Assembly: GCA_023476565.1 (NCBI GenBank)
Contig: JAMCVZ010000021.1
Coordinates: 1-35,552, forward strand
From: Nitrospirota bacterium
GTDB lineage: Bacteria; Nitrospirota; Thermodesulfovibrionia; Thermodesulfovibrionales; Dissulfurispiraceae
Reading direction: 5' to 3'
DNA: 35,552 bases
Within the stretch, counting starts at the first letter, position 1. Each line of letters opens with the position of its first letter. Under the pieces are notes generated by a model. That model had not been told where the DNA came from. It made no database searches and was given only the letters and a program-made list of their open reading frames with translations. Shown piece after piece: positions 32,763-35,552 of this stretch. The position numbers and the translations under genes were made by a program.

Positions 32763-32792
32763 TTTATAGTATAAAAAACGGAAGAAAGTCAA
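32763..32792 (-). promoter_or_regulatory. Sigma-70-type promoter for htpG
   Basis: On the minus strand TTGACT (32792-32787), an 18-base spacer and TATAAA (32768-32763) form a promoter immediately upstream of the CIRCE element. Confidence 0.65.
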
Positions 32793-32905
32793 GAATATTG
32801 TAAGGGCAGGGGCATCCGGATTGAATGTATTTATATTTGGCGGCCGGTACTGTAAAATTTATGTATATACCTCTCTGGCTATCCATAAATAATTGAGGGG
32901 GACAT

Positions 32906-33412
32906 ATGCGTCAGTTCATGTTGGTATTCCTTATTGCCCTATTTCTTCTTTCCGCATGCATGGAAGGAATAAATAAGCCGAAAAGCACGCATGCAGGGGA
33001 CTTCGCTCTGGAGATGCGCATTGTCGAGCTGGTCAATGAGTCGAGGGTAAAGGGCAGGAAGTGCGGGGGCGCCTATTACAAAGCGGTTCAACCCCTTGCC
33101 TGGAACGATATGCTCGGGCAGGCAGCGTTGGCCCATTCCATGGATATGGCCCGAAACGGTTTTTTAAGCCATACCGGCTCCGACGGCAGCAATCCGGGGA
33201 TACGGCTCTCCAAGACCAGAATATTCGGAGAGAACATAGGGCAGGGTTACCGGACACCTGAAGAGGCTGTGCAGGGGTGGCTCAGGAGCGAGGCGCATTG
33301 CAGAAATATCATGAACCCTGAATTCAGGGAAGCCGGCGCCGCGTTTGCAAAGAGCGGCAATCTCAGGAATTACTGGACCATAGTCTTCGGAACACCCAGG
33401 CAGAATAGATGA
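32906..33412 (+). CDS. CAP (SCP/PR1) domain lipoprotein
   Basis: 168 residues. A lipoprotein signal (MLVFLIALFLLSAC, lipobox LSAC) is followed by a CAP domain like that of the SCP/YkwD family: IVELVNESR at the start, AALAHSMDMARNGFLSHTGSDGS with the conserved His, FGENIGQGYRTPEEAVQGWLRSEAHCRNIMNPEFREAGAAFA-type core with Glu and His, and YWTIVFG at the end. Bacterial CAP proteins are secreted or surface-attached; their biochemical role is mostly unknown. GAGGGGG precedes the ATG. The gene converges on nth. Confidence 0.88.
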   Translation: MRQFMLVFLIALFLLSACMEGINKPKSTHAGDFALEMRIVELVNESRVKGRKCGGAYYKAVQPLAWNDMLGQAALAHSMDMARNGFLSHTGSDGSNPGIRLSKTRIFGENIGQGYRTPEEAVQGWLRSEAHCRNIMNPEFREAGAAFAKSGNLRNYWTIVFGTPRQNR

Positions 33413-33516
33413 TTCCGAATGCCAGGGAGACGGTCGCCGGGTCGAAGGCGCCGGGCGAAGCATCGGGAAACCTGAGAGGAAGAATAAAGAAATGGGCAGG
33501 GCTGATATGTGCCCCG

Positions 33517-34173
33517 TTAGCGATGCTTTGTAACCCCGGCCTTTTCGCAATATTCGTCGAGATCGCATCTGCTGCACAGGGGTGATATCGGTTTGCATAT
33601 GTTCTGTCCAAAAGCAACGAGGAGCCCGTTTATTTCTTTCCAGTATCTTTTGGGGAGATGTACCCTGAGGGCGAACTCAGTTTCCTTGGGTGTTTTTGTT
33701 CTCACGAACCCCCATCTGTTTGTAATCCTGTGGACATGGGTATCAACGCAAATGCCAGGTTTATCATGCCCCAGAGTCAGAACGAGATTGGCGGTTTTCC
33801 GTCCTACACCTTTCAAGCTGAGCAGCTCTTCCATTTTCGAAGGCACTCTGGAGTGATATTTACTCCCAATCTCCCTGCCCAGTGCTTTAATCCTTTCGGC
33901 TTTGACCCTGTAAAACCCGGCAGGGTAGATCGCCCTCTCTATGTCGCGTTCAGAAAGTTTTGCCATCTCCGCCGGAGTTGATGCCAGCTTGAAAAGCCGG
34001 GCGGACGCCTCTTCAGTCACCTTGTCCTTGGTCCTGAGGCTCAGGATGCAGGATATGAGTACCTTGAAGGGGTCTTTATCCCTTGATGCAAGCTCATCAA
34101 GCCAGGGGACATGAAGGGTCTTTACCTGCTTCTTCAGTATCGAAATGAACTTTGCAATATCCGCTTTTTCCAT
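33517..34173 (-). CDS. nth: Endonuclease III (Nth), base-excision repair glycosylase
   Basis: 218 residues. The helix-hairpin-helix [16 protein letters not shown] carries the catalytic Lys. [14 protein letters not shown] carries the catalytic Asp. The C-terminal [4Fe-4S] cluster has the exact C-x6-C-x2-C-x5-C pattern ([17 protein letters not shown]). The family removes oxidised pyrimidines and nicks abasic sites. Length is normal. It lies at the boundary between housekeeping sequence and the decayed, mobile right edge of the window. Confidence 0.96.
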   Translation of the reverse strand: MEKADIAKFISILKKQVKTLHVPWLDELASRDKDPFKVLISCILSLRTKDKVTEEASARLFKLASTPAEMAKLSERDIERAIYPAGFYRVKAERIKALGREIGSKYHSRVPSKMEELLSLKGVGRKTANLVLTLGHDKPGICVDTHVHRITNRWGFVRTKTPKETEFALRVHLPKRYWKEINGLLVAFGQNICKPISPLCSRCDLDEYCEKAGVTKHR

Positions 34174-34215
34174 AACCTTATTTTACAACTTTGATTCACT
34201 TCTTATTATAAATGA

Positions 34216-34431
34216 GCTGATTGCCTTTCGGAAGGGGAAGGGACGCTCAGCGTCAATATTGAGGATGCGAAGTTCTCGCTGCTCAAGTATGAATACCCCT
34301 TTCTGGAAAAGCCTGCTGTCCATAAAGGGATTCAGATTGCTGGTATTCTCGACAGTGCTTCGATGAAAGTGATTGCCATAAATCAGAGCGGTACAAAAAA
34401 GGGATTTCGTGGATTTGTACTTTATTTTGCA
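34216..34431 (+). pseudogene. Relic of an AbiEii/DUF1814-type nucleotidyltransferase toxin gene
   Basis: The frame starting after a stop at 34213 reads VNIEDAKFSLLKYEYPFLEK, then GIQIAGILDSASMKVIAI and NQSGTKKGFRGFVLYF. This resembles the C-terminal part of AbiEii-like nucleotidyltransferases, in which a segment like 'IADLEDIAAMKLxAIxxRGxKKDFIDLYFLL' is typical. The N-terminal catalytic region is missing, key Asp positions of the DFIDLYFL segment are changed, and the frame runs into unrelated sequence near 34431. It is read as a decayed fragment rather than a working gene. Confidence 0.6.
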
Positions 34432-34451
34432 AGACATGCCTGGCCTTCCAC

Positions 34452-34625
34452 TACGACTGCAAACAGAGCGGCGACGAGCCCGACAGACCGTTTAAAGGGA
34501 GTTTCAATGTCCGGATCGGTATGGAGCTCCATAAAAGGGCAGCACTTACGGCAGAAAAAAAAGGCATTTCCCTTAACCAGCTCGTACAGAAGGCAATCGA
34601 AAGAGAAGTAGCTCACTCAGGATAA
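34452..34625 (+). pseudogene. 3' fragment of a HicB-family antitoxin gene
   Basis: In a different frame from the preceding relic, the sequence reads DEPDRPFKGSFNVRIGMELH, then KRAALTAEKKGISLNQLVQK and a stop at 34623. This is the C-terminal ribbon-helix-helix part of HicB-type antitoxins ('PxKGxFNVRIxPELHRxxxxxAxxxGISLNQxV'). The N-terminal HicB domain and any HicA toxin are absent. It abuts the AbiEii-like relic, so a deletion probably joined two toxin-antitoxin remnants. Confidence 0.65.
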
Positions 34626-34643
34626 AAAGCGCGGATGAAAAAA

Positions 34644-34687
34644 TGGCGGTCCCAACGGGATTCGAACCCGTGTTTTAGCCTTGAGAG
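34644..34687 (-). other. 3' half of tRNA-Glu(CUC): probable attachment-site remnant
   Basis: Read on the minus strand, the 44 bases give a tRNA anticodon loop CTCTCAA (anticodon CUC), a 3' anticodon-stem strand GGCTA, a four-base variable region, a complete T arm (ACGGG-TTCGAAT-CCCGT), the acceptor strand TGGGACC, discriminator G and CCA. The 5' half is missing: bases beyond 34687 do not complete the anticodon stem, and no matching GGTCCCA acceptor strand is found. A sequence that ends exactly at the anticodon loop is what tyrosine-recombinase elements leave when they integrate into a tRNA gene. It is not a functional tRNA. Confidence 0.75.
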
Positions 34688-34893
34688 CGGCATTTGGGCT
34701 ATTTTGAAAAATCGGCATCTGTCAGAGGTTTGGGCATAACTCTTTCTACTTAAAAGCAATTTACTGCTCCCGTATTTTCCGGCTCTTCCGGTGTTTTCCG
34801 TGCTTTTTGCAGAATTCTACTACAATTTTACGACAGTGAAAAAATGGGCGGCTTTCGCAGAAATCAGGGGACGGGAAAAAGTGTCCTGCCCGC
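34688..34893. other. Non-coding stretch between the tRNA fragment and the toxin gene
   Basis: I see no supported gene here. A weak run of nine-base units ending in TTCCG (34773-34799) is present. A 24-codon minus-strand frame near 34775-34850 is too short to assign. If the tRNA fragment marks an attachment site, this is the outer edge of the element. Confidence 0.4.
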
Positions 34894-35154
34894 CTATCGG
34901 TAAACCTCTTTTCGGTGAGCTATCCGGAATATTTTCACTTGCTTGAGAGAATCATCAATTTCGTAAAGTATTCTGTAGTCGCCGACTCTGATGCGCCATC
35001 GCGATCCCGAACCAACCAGCTTCTTGGTTTTTGAAGGCCTCGGTTGATCATACAGGCCCATGATTATCTTCTCAAGTCTCGCTAACATCTCTCCCGAAAG
35101 ATCATCAAGGTCTTTCTGCGCCTGCGGCATGAGTTGAACATTATAGGAACTCAT
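34894..35154 (-). CDS. RelE/ParE-family toxin
   Basis: 86 residues of the RelE/ParE fold: VQLMPQAQKDLDDLSGEMLAR at the N-terminus, then KKLVGSGSRWRIRVGDYRIL and YEIDDSLKQVKIFRIAHRKEVYR at the C-terminus. The R-x-R-V-G-D-Y-R-I-L-Y-E core and terminal HRKEVYR are typical of RelE-like mRNA interferases. Its ATG overlaps the upstream antitoxin stop by four bases, which is usual for such pairs. The toxin would be held inactive by the protein encoded at 35151. Location beside a tRNA attachment remnant fits a mobile-element cargo gene. Confidence 0.9.
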   Translation of the reverse strand: MSSYNVQLMPQAQKDLDDLSGEMLARLEKIIMGLYDQPRPSKTKKLVGSGSRWRIRVGDYRILYEIDDSLKQVKIFRIAHRKEVYR

Positions 35155-35372
35155 TTATCGTGGGACTTTCTGCGTTTCTGGAAATATTCCTTAGCTGCAA
35201 TGGGCTTGCCTTTAACCTTTTTTGCCTCCTCAATCAGGGCCATATCTATGATATCTTGCCGTAACGCGGAATTTCGCAGTATCTTTTCGAGAAAAGCTTC
35301 TTTCTCATTACTTTTGAGAGACTTGAAAGCCGTGAAAAAAACCTCGGCAGTTGCCTGACTTGTTGTCATCAT
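35151..35372 (-). CDS. Probable antitoxin partner of the RelE-like toxin
   Basis: 73 residues starting MMTTSQATAEVFFTAFKSLK, mostly helical and charged, with a basic tail (KEYFQKRRKSHDK). The start is set by GGAGGTGAA before two tandem ATGs; an upstream frame extension to 35438 lacks a ribosome site. I do not recognise a clear DNA-binding domain, but size, position and the four-base overlap with the toxin start make an antitoxin the likely role. Confidence 0.75.
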   Translation of the reverse strand: MMTTSQATAEVFFTAFKSLKSNEKEAFLEKILRNSALRQDIIDMALIEEAKKVKGKPIAAKEYFQKRRKSHDK

Positions 35373-35450
35373 TTCACCTCCGGCTTGAAAGCTTAGTGCT
35401 GAGAAATTGTTTTTCTGTTTCTTGTCACTGCTGTCCAAGATAATCTGAAT

Positions 35451-35552
35451 TCATCGTACCCGACCCCGTAAAACAGCGGTTTTAGACGGGTAAATCCCCT
35501 TTCCCTCAACCCAGGTTGCCCTTTCATTTTTCTCCAAGCTCATTATGCTGTC
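35451..35552 (-). other. Unassigned open frame entering from the right edge
   Basis: The minus strand is open for 33 codons from the window edge to a stop at 35453-35451, ending in TAVLRGRVR. It could be the 3' end of a gene outside the window. Nothing in it is recognisable. Confidence 0.2.

Noticed and set aside
34644-34700. Complete tRNA gene
   Set aside because: Only the half from the anticodon loop to CCA is present; no D arm or 5' acceptor strand can be found to the right.
34775-34860. Tail of an integrase gene on the minus strand
   Set aside because: A short basic frame exists (ending KSRKIREQ), but it carries no recombinase motif, so the call would be a guess.

Overview
The window comes from an anaerobic bacterium that uses the reductive acetyl-CoA (Wood-Ljungdahl) pathway. 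The evidence is a complete CO dehydrogenase/acetyl-CoA synthase cluster, several soluble iron-sulfur NADH oxidoreductase subunits and an Nfn transhydrogenase. Heavy AGG/ATA codon use and repeat-rich intergenic gaps would suit a Nitrospirota (Thermodesulfovibrionia-like) or Desulfobacterota genome. That placement is an inference from gene content, not a phylogenetic result.

Left flank (1-5342, minus strand): the start of an IS630-type transposase abuts the 3' end of rlpA. Upstream lies the operon trmFO-xerC-hslV-hslU-rlpA, whose first four genes match the conserved gid-codV-clpQ-clpY order of Firmicutes. A phosphoglycolate-phosphatase-like gene is divergent from it.

Core (6130-20683, plus strand): cooC, acsE, acsD, acsC, acsB and cooS encode the CODH/ACS machinery, and the metal-cluster cysteines can be placed by family comparison. 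A terminator follows cooS. After a structured 320-base gap comes a second set: a NuoE/HydC-like protein, a NuoF/HydB-like protein with an unexpected C-terminal CBS-domain pair, a small protein that repeats the NuoF C-terminal iron-sulfur domain plus a ferredoxin domain, and a NuoG-like protein without an evident catalytic Cys/Sec. The likely job is to move electrons between NAD(H) and ferredoxin for CODH/ACS. nfnB and nfnA (minus strand) face this set across a strong hairpin terminator and would connect NADH, ferredoxin and NADPH pools.

Right part (23451-34173): hisG and scpA; a PhnD-type periplasmic binding protein next to a hybrid histidine kinase with a periplasmic CxxCH haem motif; a Glu/Leu-type dehydrogenase; a Tim44-domain protein; htpG under a perfect CIRCE operator; a CAP-domain lipoprotein; and nth.

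Right edge (34174-35552): decayed AbiEii-like and HicB-like toxin-antitoxin genes, then the 3' half of a tRNA-Glu(CUC) that stops exactly at the anticodon loop, as left at a tRNA attachment site. A RelE/ParE toxin-antitoxin pair follows. An integrated element probably starts there and runs out of the window.

The most unusual window-wide feature is a family of degenerate tandem repeats in the gaps inside operons. The units are mostly 7 bases long (once 8, once 9). Most arrays have two arms that are reverse complements. In at least two places they run into coding sequence (rlpA and xerC).
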